Made by a program: the position numbers and the translations under genes
Source of the DNA: Glycomyces niveus
Lineage (GTDB): Bacteria > Actinomycetota > Actinomycetes > Mycobacteriales > Micromonosporaceae
Direction: 5' to 3'
DNA: 64,000 nucleotides
Assembly (NCBI RefSeq): GCF_017592475.1
Contig: NZ_JAGFNP010000001.1
Location: forward strand, 549,982 to 613,981
Part shown: in pieces, positions 9,061-17,618 of the stretch
Numbering within the stretch: position 1 is the stretch's first letter
How the letters are laid out: every line of letters begins with the position of its first letter
Notes under the pieces: generated by a model
The model's input: the letters and a program-made list of their open reading frames with translations, nothing else
Told to the model about the DNA's origin: nothing
Databases searched by the model: none

Positions 9061-10083
9061 TCAGGCCTTGAGCCGTGCCGTCGACTCGCGGACGACGAGC
9101 TCGGTGGCGAGCTCGAGGCGCGGGGAGTCGATGTCGTTGCCCGCGGCCATCTCCAGGACGGTGCGGGCGGCGACGGCGCCCATCTCGGCGAGGGGCTGGC
9201 GGATGGTCGTCAGGGGCGGGCTGGTCCAGCGCGACTCGGGCAGGTCGTCGAAGCCGATCACGCTGACCTGCTCGGGGATCCGCAGGCCGGCCTGGCGGAT
9301 CGCCTCGTAGGCGCCGAAGGCCATCTGGTCGGAGGAGGCGAAGATCGCGGTGGGCGGCTGGGGGAGGCGCAGGAGCGCGGCGGCGGCGTCGAACCCGGAC
9401 TGGTGGTAGAAGTCGCCGTCGTAGACCAGGGTCGGGTCGTACGCGATGCCGGCGGCGTCGAGCGCGGCGCGGTAGCCGTCGAATCGCGCGCGCGAGCACA
9501 GCACCTGCTTGGGGCCGTGGATGAAGCCGATGCGGCTGTGGCCCAAGGAGATCAGGTGCTCGGTGGCGGCGAGGCCGCCCGCCCAGTTGGTGGCGCCGAT
9601 CGCGGGGGCGTCCATGGTGGGCCCGCCCGAGGGGTCGAGCACGACCATGGGGACGCCGAGGTGGCGCAGCTGCTCCAGGATCGGGGACGCGAGCTGGGAG
9701 ACCACGAGGATCACGCCGTCGGAGGCGCGGGTGCGGAGGTTGTCGAGCCACTGCTCGGTGGAGGCCCGGCGGCGGTGGACAGCCGAGACGACGGTGCCGA
9801 CGCCCGCCGCGTGCGCCGCGTCCTCGACGCCGCGGATGATCTCCACGGCCCAGGGGCTGTCGATCTCGTTGAAGACCAGGTCGACCAGGCGCGCGCGGCT
9901 GGGCGCGCGGGTGGAGCGGCGGCGCTGGTAGCCGCGCTCGTTCAGCAGCTCTTCGACGCGCTTGCGCGTCTCGGGGGCGACGTCCGAGCGGCCGTTGATG
10001 ACGCGCGAGACCGTGGGCACGCTGACGCCGGCCTCGTCGGCGATGGCCCGGATCGTGACGCGTCCGTGTTCGTCTTCGCTCAA
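9061..10083 (-). CDS. LacI-family transcriptional regulator, likely controlling the GH3 operon
   Basis: The 340-residue product begins with a LacI helix-turn-helix (VTIRAIADEAGVSVPTVSRVINGR, with hinge helix following). A periplasmic-binding-like sensor domain ends in VSVIGFDDLPESRWTSPPLTTIRQP. These regulators normally repress sugar genes and release DNA on binding a sugar. It is divergent from the GH3 gene, and the 267-nt gap between them holds palindromes of the LacI operator type. The start is TTG at 10083, preceded by AGGAGG with 4-5 nt spacing. Confidence 0.93.
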   Translation of the reverse strand: MSEDEHGRVTIRAIADEAGVSVPTVSRVINGRSDVAPETRKRVEELLNERGYQRRRSTRAPSRARLVDLVFNEIDSPWAVEIIRGVEDAAHAAGVGTVVSAVHRRRASTEQWLDNLRTRASDGVILVVSQLASPILEQLRHLGVPMVVLDPSGGPTMDAPAIGATNWAGGLAATEHLISLGHSRIGFIHGPKQVLCSRARFDGYRAALDAAGIAYDPTLVYDGDFYHQSGFDAAAALLRLPQPPTAIFASSDQMAFGAYEAIRQAGLRIPEQVSVIGFDDLPESRWTSPPLTTIRQPLAEMGAVAARTVLEMAAGNDIDSPRLELATELVVRESTARLKA

Positions 10084-10124
10084 GGGTCCTCCTGGTCGTT
10101 CCTGCCCAACCGTAGTGCCGACAT

Positions 10125-10130
10125 CTTATA
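10125..10130 (-). promoter_or_regulatory. -10 box of the lacI-type gene
   Basis: Read on the minus strand this is TATAAG, 42 nt before the TTG start. No good -35 match is seen. Confidence 0.4.
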
Positions 10131-10159
10131 GCGGCGTCTCTGGGCTCCCGGATTCCACC

Positions 10160-10170
10160 CGAAACTTTCG
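10160..10170. promoter_or_regulatory. Operator candidate 1 in the lacI-GH3 intergenic region
   Basis: CGAAACTTTCG is a perfect 11-nt palindrome with a central C. It resembles the CGAAA-N-TTTCG elements I recall upstream of xylanolytic genes in Streptomyces. It lies upstream of both divergent genes. Confidence 0.55.
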
Positions 10171-10285
10171 AGAACTTTACTCAAATCGAGGTCCTGGGCA
10201 AGCGCATCCCACGATCAGATCAACGCTGGAAGTACCCCGTCATCAATGTTATGGTGTGCAAACCTGTATCGAAAACGATCAGAAA

Positions 10286-10298
10286 AGTTTCAGAAACT
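10286..10298. promoter_or_regulatory. Operator candidate 2 before the GH3 gene
   Basis: AGTTTCAGAAACT is a perfect 13-nt palindrome with a central A, 52 nt before the GH3 start. It differs by one base from GTTCCAGAAAC in the GH16 promoter (55738-55748), so related LacI proteins may recognise both. Confidence 0.5.
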
Positions 10299-10350
10299 AT
10301 CGGCCCGGAACCAGCAGTTCCAGCGTTCCGGGCCGCTTGAGTGGAGCAGC

Positions 10351-12675
10351 ATGGACACCGACACCCCCGTGGACGCGGCCGAACGCGCCGCCGGTCTGGT
10401 CAAGCGGATGACGCTCGAGGAGAAATGCGCGCAGCTGTACAGCCTCTGGCGCGGCGTCGACGCCGACGCGGGCGACATGGCCCCGCACCAGAGCGAGCAG
10501 ACCGGCGCGGTCTCCGAGGACGAGGCCATCGCGCACGGGTTGGGCCAGCTGACCCGCCCCTTCGGCTCGGCCCCCGTGCCCCCCGCCGAAGGCGCCGCCA
10601 ACCTCGCCTCCCTCCAGCGCCGCATCCAGGCCTCCAGCCGCTTCGGCATCGCCGCCCTCGCCCACGAGGAATGCCTCACCGGCTTCATGGCCCACGGCGC
10701 CACCATCTTCCCGACCGCCCTCGCCTGGGGCGCGACCTTCGACCCCGAGCTCGTCGGCGCGATGGCCCAGCAGATCGGCGTCACGATGCGCAGCGTCGGC
10801 GTCCACCAGGGCCTCGCCCCCGTCCTAGACGTCGTCGCCGACTCGCGCTGGGGCCGCACCGAGGAGACCATGGGCGAGGACCCCTACCTCACCGGCACCC
10901 TCGCCACCGCGTACGTCGCGGGCCTGCAGGACTCGGGGATCATCGCCACGCTGAAGCACTTCGCCGGCTACTCCGCCTCGCACGCCGCCCGCAACTTCGG
11001 CCCGGTCTACGTCGGCCCCCGCCAGTTCGCCGAGACCTACCTGACCCCGTTCGAGATGGCCGTGCGCATCGGCCGCGCCGGCTCCGTGATGCCCTCCTAC
11101 GCCGCCAACGACGGCGTCGCCTCCCACGCCAACCCCGAACTGCTGCAGCGCATCCTGCGCGACGAGTGGGGCTTCGACGGCACCGTCGTCTCCGACTACT
11201 TCGGCGTCAACTTCCTCAACTCCCTCCACGGCGTCGCCGCCGACAAGGCCGAGGCGGCCGCCCTCGGCCTCGCCGGCGGCGTGGACGTGGAACTCCCCGG
11301 CGTCGACTGCTACGGCGCGCCCCTGCGGGCCGCCGTCGCCGCCGGCCGCGTCGACGAGAGCGTCGTCGACCGCGCCGTCGAGCGCGTCCTCACCCAGAAG
11401 ATCCAGCTCGGCCTGCTCGAGGAGCTTCCGGAACCCGCCGCCGAGATCGACCTCGACCCGCCGCACGCCCGCGCGCTGGCCGCCGAGGTCGCCCGCAAGT
11501 CGATCGTGCTCCTCGCCAACGACGGCACCCTGCCGCTGGAATCCGCGCCCGGGCGGATCGCGCTCGTCGGCCCGGTCGCCGACGACAAGGCCGTCATGCT
11601 CGGCTGCTACGCCTTCCCGAACCACCACGGCCGCAACGACGCCGCCGAGATCGACTCGAACGACCCCTACCCGCACGTGGACATGGGCGTCGCGATCGCC
11701 ACCGTCGCCGAACGCCTCGCCGCCGACCTCCCGGGCACCGTGATCGAGCACCTCGCCGCGGGCACCGTCCTCGACGCGAGCGACACCGAGATCGCCGCGG
11801 CCGCGAACGCCGCCGCCGCGGCCGACCTCGCCATCGTCGCCGTCGGCGACCGCTCCGGGCTCTTCGGCCGCGGCACCTCCGGCGAAGGCTGCGACGTGCC
11901 GACCCACGCGCTGCCGGGCCGCCAGCCCGAACTGCTCGAAGCCGTGCTCGACTCGGGCACGCCGACCGTGGTCGTCGTGATCTCCGGCCGCCCGTACGCC
12001 CTCGGCACGGCCCCCGACCGCGCCGCCGCGATCGTGCAGGCGTTCCTGCCCGGCCAGGAGGGCGCGGGCGCGATCACCGCGGTGCTCACCGGCGCGGCCG
12101 AGCCCGAGGGCCGCCTGCCCGCGGGCGTCCCGGCCCGCCCGGACTCCCCGCCCGCCACCTACCTCGCCCCCGAACTGGCCCGCCGCTCCTCGGTCTCCTC
12201 GGTCGACCCCACGGCCCGCTACGTCTTCGGCCACGGCCTCTCCTACACCGAGTTCGAGTGGGACGAGGCGCGACTCGTCTCCGGCCCCGAGGTCGCCCCC
12301 GACGGCGTCGTCGAGGTCGCGGTCGCCGTGCGCAACACCGGTGCTCGCCACGGCACCGAGGTCGTGCAGCTCTACCTCCACGACCCGGTCGCCTCCGCCG
12401 TCCGGCCCGTGCAGCGCCTCGTCGGCTTCGCCCGGCTCGACCTGGCCCCCGGCGAGGCCCGCGAGGCCCGCTTCGCGATGCCCGTCGACCTCGCCGCGTT
12501 CGTGGGCGTCGACGGCGAGTGGACCGTCGAGGCCGGGGCGCTCGAACTGCGCGTCGCCCGCTCGGCGGCGGACACCGTGGCCGCGCTCGGCGTCGAGGTC
12601 ACCGGCACGCGCCGCCTCGAACCGGGGACGCGCGCGCTGGCGACCGGCGTCACTACCGCGGCTGTCGTCGGCTGA
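10351..12675 (+). CDS. Glycoside hydrolase family 3 (beta-glucosidase/beta-xylosidase type), cytoplasmic
   Basis: The 774-residue enzyme has the family 3 (beta/alpha)8 domain (about 20-330), the second alpha/beta domain (about 370-590) and a C-terminal fibronectin-III-like domain. The nucleophile region GTVVSDYFGV places Asp282 as the catalytic base-forming nucleophile, and ATLKHFAGY is the conserved substrate-binding Lys-His block. There is no signal peptide, so it acts on short oligosaccharides taken into the cell. Substrate choice (glucoside or xyloside) cannot be read from the sequence, though the CGAAACTTTCG operator hints at xylo-oligosaccharides. The ATG at 10351 follows GTGGAG. It heads a likely operon with the next three genes. 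Confidence 0.92.
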   Translation: MDTDTPVDAAERAAGLVKRMTLEEKCAQLYSLWRGVDADAGDMAPHQSEQTGAVSEDEAIAHGLGQLTRPFGSAPVPPAEGAANLASLQRRIQASSRFGIAALAHEECLTGFMAHGATIFPTALAWGATFDPELVGAMAQQIGVTMRSVGVHQGLAPVLDVVADSRWGRTEETMGEDPYLTGTLATAYVAGLQDSGIIATLKHFAGYSASHAARNFGPVYVGPRQFAETYLTPFEMAVRIGRAGSVMPSYAANDGVASHANPELLQRILRDEWGFDGTVVSDYFGVNFLNSLHGVAADKAEAAALGLAGGVDVELPGVDCYGAPLRAAVAAGRVDESVVDRAVERVLTQKIQLGLLEELPEPAAEIDLDPPHARALAAEVARKSIVLLANDGTLPLESAPGRIALVGPVADDKAVMLGCYAFPNHHGRNDAAEIDSNDPYPHVDMGVAIATVAERLAADLPGTVIEHLAAGTVLDASDTEIAAAANAAAAADLAIVAVGDRSGLFGRGTSGEGCDVPTHALPGRQPELLEAVLDSGTPTVVVVISGRPYALGTAPDRAAAIVQAFLPGQEGAGAITAVLTGAAEPEGRLPAGVPARPDSPPATYLAPELARRSSVSSVDPTARYVFGHGLSYTEFEWDEARLVSGPEVAPDGVVEVAVAVRNTGARHGTEVVQLYLHDPVASAVRPVQRLVGFARLDLAPGEAREARFAMPVDLAAFVGVDGEWTVEAGALELRVARSAADTVAALGVEVTGTRRLEPGTRALATGVTTAAVVG

Positions 12676-12704
12676 GGCCGTCGGATAGTATGAAAACCGA
12701 CGCC

Positions 12705-12718
12705 GGAAAACGCTTACA
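12705..12718. promoter_or_regulatory. cre-like LacI operator between the GH3 and oxidoreductase genes
   Basis: GGAAAACGCTTACA fits the TGNAAACGNTTNCA LacI/CcpA-type pattern at all fixed positions but the first, with a central CG. It lies 39 nt before the next start, so the downstream genes may have their own regulated promoter. Confidence 0.5.
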
Positions 12719-12757
12719 GACCACGTTCAACCGATACCTGTGACGAAGGAGTCCACT

Positions 12758-13855
12758 GTGTCCTCCCCCTACCGCCTCGCCGTGGTCGGCACCGGCGGCA
12801 TCGCCCATCTGCACGCGGAGCAGCTGCGCGACCACTGCCAGGGCCGGATCGAACTGGTCGCGGCCGTCGACCCCGACACCGAGCGGCTCGACGCGTTCAA
12901 GGAGAAGTTCGGCGTTGAGCGCGGCTACGCCTCGATCGAGGAGCTGCTCGCCGCCGAAACCCTCGACCTCGTCGACCTCTGCACCCCGCCGGTGGCCCAC
13001 GCGCCCGGCGCCATCGCGGCCCTCGAGGCCGGTGTCGGCGTCGTCTGCGAGAAGCCCCCGGCCCTCAGCCTCGCCGAGTTCGACCGGATCGCGGCCGCCG
13101 CGTCCGCCTCCACCGCCGACTTCGCGCTCATCTCCCAGCACCGCTTCGGCTCCGGCGCCGACCGCGTGCGCGCCATGACCGCCTCCGGCGTCCTCGGCCG
13201 CCTCGCCGTCGCCAAGTGCGACACCCTCTGGTACCGCCCCGAGGAGTACTTCGCGGTCGAATGGCGCGGCCGCTGGGAGACCGAGGGCGGCGGCCCCACC
13301 ATGGGCCACGGCATCCACCAGATCGACACCCTCCTGTCGATGGTCGGCCCCTGGTCGGAGGTGGTCGCCACCGCGCACCGCCACCGCCGCATCACCAACA
13401 CCGAGGACGTCTCGCACGCGATCGTCACCCTCGAGTCCGGTGCGTCCGTGGTCATCACGAACTCGCTGCTCTCCCCGCGCGAAGTCTCGCAGATCCGGCT
13501 CGACTTCGACAACGCCACCGTCGAACTCGACCACCTCTACGGCTACGGCGACGACAACTGGAGCGTCCACCCCATCGACGCGGCCGCCGACGAGGTCAAC
13601 CGCGCCTGGGCGGGCGAGCCGCGCGGCAAGTCCTCCGGCCACTACGCCCAGTTCCTGCGCATCGCCGACGCCCTCGACGGCAAGACCGCCCCGCCGGTCA
13701 CCGTCGAAGACGCCCGCCGCACCCTCGAACTGCTCGCCGCGATCTACGCCTCCGCTTTCACCGGCAAGCGCGTCCGCGCCGGCGAGATCGACCCGACCTC
13801 GCCGTTCTACCAGCGCATGGACGGCTCCGGCGCGCCCTGGCCCGACCGCAAGTGA
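12758..13855 (+). CDS. Gfo/Idh/MocA-family NAD(P)-dependent oxidoreductase
   Basis: The 365-residue product starts with a Rossmann fold (LAVVGTGGIAHLHAEQL, residues about 7-23). It carries the family motif GVVCEKPPAL, with the catalytic EKP lysine, and the second-domain block MGHGIHQIDTLLSMVGPW, whose GHGIHQID helix holds the usual catalytic His/Asp. Such enzymes oxidise or reduce sugars, inositols or sugar acids using a nicotinamide cofactor. The GTG at 12758 is chosen because AAGGAG lies 6 nt before it; an in-frame GTG at 12740 has no such site. Its place after GH3 and before the DUF6807 gene suggests a sugar-oxidising pathway. Confidence 0.9.
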   Translation: MSSPYRLAVVGTGGIAHLHAEQLRDHCQGRIELVAAVDPDTERLDAFKEKFGVERGYASIEELLAAETLDLVDLCTPPVAHAPGAIAALEAGVGVVCEKPPALSLAEFDRIAAAASASTADFALISQHRFGSGADRVRAMTASGVLGRLAVAKCDTLWYRPEEYFAVEWRGRWETEGGGPTMGHGIHQIDTLLSMVGPWSEVVATAHRHRRITNTEDVSHAIVTLESGASVVITNSLLSPREVSQIRLDFDNATVELDHLYGYGDDNWSVHPIDAAADEVNRAWAGEPRGKSSGHYAQFLRIADALDGKTAPPVTVEDARRTLELLAAIYASAFTGKRVRAGEIDPTSPFYQRMDGSGAPWPDRK

Positions 13856-13883
13856 CTCCTGGACCCGAGAAGAGAGAACACCG

Positions 13884-14795
13884 ATGACGCTGCAACTGAA
13901 CGACTCCGGCACCGCGCTCTCGATCACCAAGGGCGACTTGGAGATCCTGCGGTACGTGTACCGCCCCGACAACGCGCAGTTCGAGTCGCCCCGGCCGTAC
14001 TTCGAGCCGCTGTTCGACCTCGCCGGGAACCAGGTGAGCCTCTACCGCCCGCACGACCACGTGTGGCACAAGGGCATCGCCCTCTCGATCCCGAACGCCG
14101 GGCCGGAGAACTTCTGGGGCGGGGCCACGTTCCGCCGCGGCAAGGGCTACGTGGACGAGAAGAACGACGGCACCATGGCGCACAAGGAGTTCACGGAGCT
14201 CGTCGCCGACGAGGACGGCGTGCGCGTCGCCGAGACCCTCGACTGGATCACCCAGGACGGGCGCCACTTCTTCTCCGAGACGCGCGCCTTCGCCGTCACC
14301 GTCCTCTCAGACGACCAGTGGGTGCTCTCCTTCTCGACCGCGTTCACTAACGACACGCAGGACACGGTCGTCATGGGCAGCCCGACCACCGAGGGCCGCG
14401 AGAACGCCGGCTACGGCGGCTTCTTCTGGCGCGGACCGCGCTCCTTCACCGAGGGCGCCGTCTACACCGCCGCGGGCGAGGGCGGCGACGAGAAGATGGG
14501 CGAGCGCGGCGATTGGCTGGCCTTCCGCGGCAAGCACGACTCGGTCGACGCCGCCTCGACGCTGGTCTTCACCGACCACCCCGAGAACCCGACCGCGCCC
14601 GTCAAGTGGTTCGTCCGCACGACGCCGTTCGCCGCGGTCTGCCCGGCGCCGTTCTTCGACACCGAGCTGCCGATGGCGCCCGGCGACTCCGTGACCCTGC
14701 GGCACGCCGTGGCGATCTGCAACGGCGACACCGGGATCGACGGGGCCGCGAAGATCGCCGAACTGGCCGCCGCCGAACTGGCCCGGCTGGGGTAG
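13884..14795 (+). CDS. DUF6807 (PmoA-like) family protein
   Basis: The 303-residue product matches the DUF6807 family, historically named after PmoA but not a methane monooxygenase subunit. Visible blocks are ILRYVYRPDNAQFESPRPYFEPL, a His-rich HDHVWHKGIALSI segment (about residues 57-70) and FFWRGPRSFTEGAVYT. The HDHxWHKG residues look like a metal or active site. The family often sits beside Gfo/Idh oxidoreductases and LacI regulators in sugar loci, as here; the reaction is not established to my knowledge. AGAGAG precedes the ATG. It follows the oxidoreductase by 28 nt and precedes the cupin gene by 2 nt. Confidence 0.8.
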   Translation: MTLQLNDSGTALSITKGDLEILRYVYRPDNAQFESPRPYFEPLFDLAGNQVSLYRPHDHVWHKGIALSIPNAGPENFWGGATFRRGKGYVDEKNDGTMAHKEFTELVADEDGVRVAETLDWITQDGRHFFSETRAFAVTVLSDDQWVLSFSTAFTNDTQDTVVMGSPTTEGRENAGYGGFFWRGPRSFTEGAVYTAAGEGGDEKMGERGDWLAFRGKHDSVDAASTLVFTDHPENPTAPVKWFVRTTPFAAVCPAPFFDTELPMAPGDSVTLRHAVAICNGDTGIDGAAKIAELAAAELARLG

Positions 14796-14797
14796 CG

Positions 14798-15517
14798 GTG
14801 GGCGGCTTCCCGGGCGGTACGGCCGTCTCCCTCGTCACGGTCTACGACTGGCCCACTGTAGATGGCCAGGCGGGCGGCAGCCCGCACCTGCATACGGCGT
14901 CCACCGAGGGATATGTGGTCACCGGCGGCACCGGGGCGGTCGAGACCCTCTCGGGGAACGGCTACGAGCGACACGACCTCGCGCGCGGCAGCGTCCTGTG
15001 GTTCACGCCCGGGACGGTCCACCGCCTCATCAACGGCTCGGGCGACCTCCAGCTCGTGGTGGTCATGCAGAACGCCGGCATCCCCGAGGCCGGGGACGCC
15101 GTGTTCACATTCCCCGAAGCGGTCCTGGCCGACCCAGAGGCGTACCTCGCCGCCGCGACGGCCCCGGCCGCGCCCGACCTCACCGAGGCCGAGCGCGGCG
15201 AGGCCACCAGGGCACGCCGGGACCTCGCCGTCGACGGCTACCTCGTCCTGCGCGAACGCGTCGAAGCCGAAGGCCCGGCGGCCATGAAACCGCTGTGGGA
15301 CAGCGCGGCCCGCCTCGTCTCCTCCCGCACCGAGACCTGGCGGCGGCTCTGGGCCGACGGGCCCAAGGCCCAGGCCGACGCGACCGGCGCCCACCTGGAC
15401 GCCCTCGCGAAGGCCGACCCGGCCCACCTGTGCGACGCCCACGTCGCCGACGCCGGGGACCCGGCCGCGAAGTGGGGGATGTGCGGGCGGCTGGAGACCT
15501 GGGAGCTGCGTCCCTGA
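14798..15517 (+). CDS. Cupin-domain protein with a C-terminal extension
   Basis: The 239-residue product has an N-terminal cupin domain (about 10-110). Likely metal ligands are the histidines of SPHLHTASTEGY, its glutamate, and the histidine of FTPGTVHRLI. The remaining 130 residues form a mostly helical region that I do not recognise, ending in GMCGRLETWELRP. The GTG at 14798 is only 2 nt after the preceding stop, which indicates translational coupling and membership of the GH3 operon. Possible roles are a sugar isomerase or epimerase, or a sugar sensor; the sequence does not distinguish them. Confidence 0.75.
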   Translation: MGGFPGGTAVSLVTVYDWPTVDGQAGGSPHLHTASTEGYVVTGGTGAVETLSGNGYERHDLARGSVLWFTPGTVHRLINGSGDLQLVVVMQNAGIPEAGDAVFTFPEAVLADPEAYLAAATAPAAPDLTEAERGEATRARRDLAVDGYLVLRERVEAEGPAAMKPLWDSAARLVSSRTETWRRLWADGPKAQADATGAHLDALAKADPAHLCDAHVADAGDPAAKWGMCGRLETWELRP

Positions 15518-15639
15518 CCCTAGACGGAGGGACCGGGCGTGCGCGGCGCCCGGTCCCTCCGCTGCCGCACGCGGCTCCGATCCGATGCTCGCCTCCGGTA
15601 CACCGTGCGGTCGGCCTTTGCCGGTCACGCGGGCGTGCC

Positions 15640-15670
15640 CGTAACGTTTCCCGGTACGGGAAGCGTTACG
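15640..15670. repeat. 31-nt inverted repeat upstream of the RNB nuclease gene
   Basis: CGTAACGTTTCCCG and CGGGAAGCGTTACG pair over 14 bp with a single G-U, around GTA. It ends 36 nt before the start codon. It could be an operator or an RNA hairpin in the leader, where the gene's own product might act. Confidence 0.6.
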
Positions 15671-15706
15671 CGATACGATGAGCGCCGGAAAAATCGAGGA
15701 GCGCAG

Positions 15707-17554
15707 TTGGCCGACCACAACCCCGCCGAGACCGGGATCATGATCGACGCCGCGACCACCGTCGACCGCGACGACGCCATCTGGATCGAGCCCGACGGCG
15801 ACGGCTTCGCCGTCTGGATCCACATCGCCCGCGTCGCCGACCACGTCACGACCGGCGGAAGCGCTGACATCGAGGCCCACCGCCGCGTCCACACGCGCTA
15901 CCGGCCCGAGCAGACCAAGCACATGCTACCCGCGCCCGTCGTGGAGGCCGCCTCCCTCGAACCCGGCCGCGAGAACGACACTTTCGCCGTCCACCTGCGA
16001 CTCGACGCTGCCGGGAACCTCCTTGCCGCCGACCTCGGCCCCGGCCGGCTCACCAAGTCCTGGATCCTCACCCACGCCGAGGCCGCCGACGCCGCGAACG
16101 ACCCCGCGCACCCTCTCCACGGCACGCTCGCGCTCGCCCTGCGCTTCGCCCAGACGATGCTGGCCGCGCGCCGCAGCGCGGGAGCGCTCGCGTTCTACGA
16201 CCTGCTCTCGGGATTCGCGACCAATGAGGAGGGCCAGCTCGTCCGGCTCGACAGCGCCGAGCGCAACTCCGGGTACGTGATCGTGCAGGAGTTCATGATC
16301 GCCGCGAACGCCCAGATCGCGGCCTGGGCGGTCCGCGAGGACCTGCCGATCCTGTTCCGCAACCACCGCCTCGCCGCCGTCGCAGGGGACCCCGCCGAAC
16401 TGCGCGCTGAACTCGAGTCGATCGCCGCCACCGGGGACGGGACCGCGTTCGAGATGCTGCGCACCCGGATGCGCATGGTCGCCCGCGCTGCCACGTACGG
16501 CCCGACGGTGCACGGCCACCACGGCCTCCAGCTCCCCGCGTACACGCACGCGACGAGCCCGATCCGCCGCTACCCCGACCTCGTCGTCCAGCGCATCCTG
16601 CTCGCGGCCGCGCTCGGCCGCCCGAGCCCTTACCCGATCGAGGAGCTCGAGGCGGTCGCCGCCCACGTCAACGAACGCGTGGAGGAGGAGCGGCGCGCGA
16701 AGGCCGAGTACTTCAAGCAGAAGGCGCACGAGCAGACCGCGCGGCACGCCGAGTCCGCCGACTTCGCGGCCCTGCCCTACAAGCAGTTCGCGCGCGTGCT
16801 CCAGTTCGCCGTCGAGCGCGGCGAGATGCCGCCCGGACTGGCCGAGGACACGACGCGGCGATTCGACGCCCGCGAACTGCAGCTGCGCGAGTTCGCGTCG
16901 GTGTACCTCTACGGGCGCGGCGGGTTCGAGCCGCTGCGCGAGCGCATGAACCGGCTGCTGGCCGACGAGCCGCAGCAGGCCCAGTCGATCGTGAACGTCT
17001 ACCTGCAGGACCGCCTCGGCGGGCCGGTGAGCAACGAGACCAACGTGCTGTGGACCGTGGAGGATGCCCCCGGGTTCGAGGGCCCGCTGTTCTCCGCGCA
17101 GGTCTCGATCCGCTACGACGGCGAGCAGGTCGATTCTCCGAAGCGTTTGCAGCGCAACAAGAAGGAAGCCCGCAACCAGGCCGCGCTGGCGCTGGTGGCG
17201 ACGCTCGCGGGGCTGCCCGACCTGTCGTCCGACGCCACTGCGAAGCCGCGCGTCGACGGCCCGAAGAAGGTCCTCGTCGACGCCGGGGTCAATCCGGCCG
17301 AGGCGGTCCAGATCTACGCCGCCCGCGGCGTGGTGAGGCCCCTGACGTGGGATTTCTCGGTCGACGGTCCCTCGCACGAGCGGACCTTCACGTGCCGCGC
17401 GGAGGGCCGGCTGCCCGCCTCCGACGAGCGGATCGCCGCCGAGGGCAAGGGGCCGACGAAGCAGGTCGCGAAGACGAATGCGGCCCTTGAGCTGCGGGTC
17501 CTGATCGAGGTGGCGCTCGCGCTGGGGGAGACGGGGCGGCGCGCGGACGCCTGA
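15707..17554 (+). CDS. RNB-domain (RNase II/R-type) ribonuclease with tandem C-terminal dsRBD-like domains
   Basis: The 615-residue product starts almost directly at the RNB catalytic core: MIDAATTVDRDDA supplies the four metal-binding aspartates (Asp14, 20, 22, 23). Later core motifs are IVQEFMIAANAQIA and HATSPIRRYPDLVVQR (from residue 281). It lacks the N-terminal cold-shock and the C-terminal S1 domains of RNase II and RNase R. Instead, residues about 427-505 and 528-610 each look like a double-stranded-RNA-binding domain, with basic helix ends RNKKEARNQAALAL and GKGPTKQVAKTNAALEL. Expected activity is 3'-to-5' hydrolysis of RNA, perhaps structured or double-stranded. The TTG at 15707 has GAGGAG 5 nt upstream. 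Confidence 0.88.
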   Translation: MADHNPAETGIMIDAATTVDRDDAIWIEPDGDGFAVWIHIARVADHVTTGGSADIEAHRRVHTRYRPEQTKHMLPAPVVEAASLEPGRENDTFAVHLRLDAAGNLLAADLGPGRLTKSWILTHAEAADAANDPAHPLHGTLALALRFAQTMLAARRSAGALAFYDLLSGFATNEEGQLVRLDSAERNSGYVIVQEFMIAANAQIAAWAVREDLPILFRNHRLAAVAGDPAELRAELESIAATGDGTAFEMLRTRMRMVARAATYGPTVHGHHGLQLPAYTHATSPIRRYPDLVVQRILLAAALGRPSPYPIEELEAVAAHVNERVEEERRAKAEYFKQKAHEQTARHAESADFAALPYKQFARVLQFAVERGEMPPGLAEDTTRRFDARELQLREFASVYLYGRGGFEPLRERMNRLLADEPQQAQSIVNVYLQDRLGGPVSNETNVLWTVEDAPGFEGPLFSAQVSIRYDGEQVDSPKRLQRNKKEARNQAALALVATLAGLPDLSSDATAKPRVDGPKKVLVDAGVNPAEAVQIYAARGVVRPLTWDFSVDGPSHERTFTCRAEGRLPASDERIAAEGKGPTKQVAKTNAALELRVLIEVALALGETGRRADA

Positions 17555-17618
17555 CGGCGCGGTCACGCCCCGGCTCGGAGCGCGAAAAGCGTTTCGGCCG
17601 CTAGGGCACAATGGGGTC

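Noticed and set aside
10341..12743. 800-codon Arg/Pro-rich plus-strand frame overlapping the GH3 gene
   Set aside because: Frame-shifted reading of the GH3 gene with extreme Arg content and no motifs.
17583..17594. GAAAAGCGTTTC before tyrS as a LacI/cre-type operator
   Set aside because: The next gene is a housekeeping synthetase and the site overlaps the end of the preceding unit; sugar control is unlikely.
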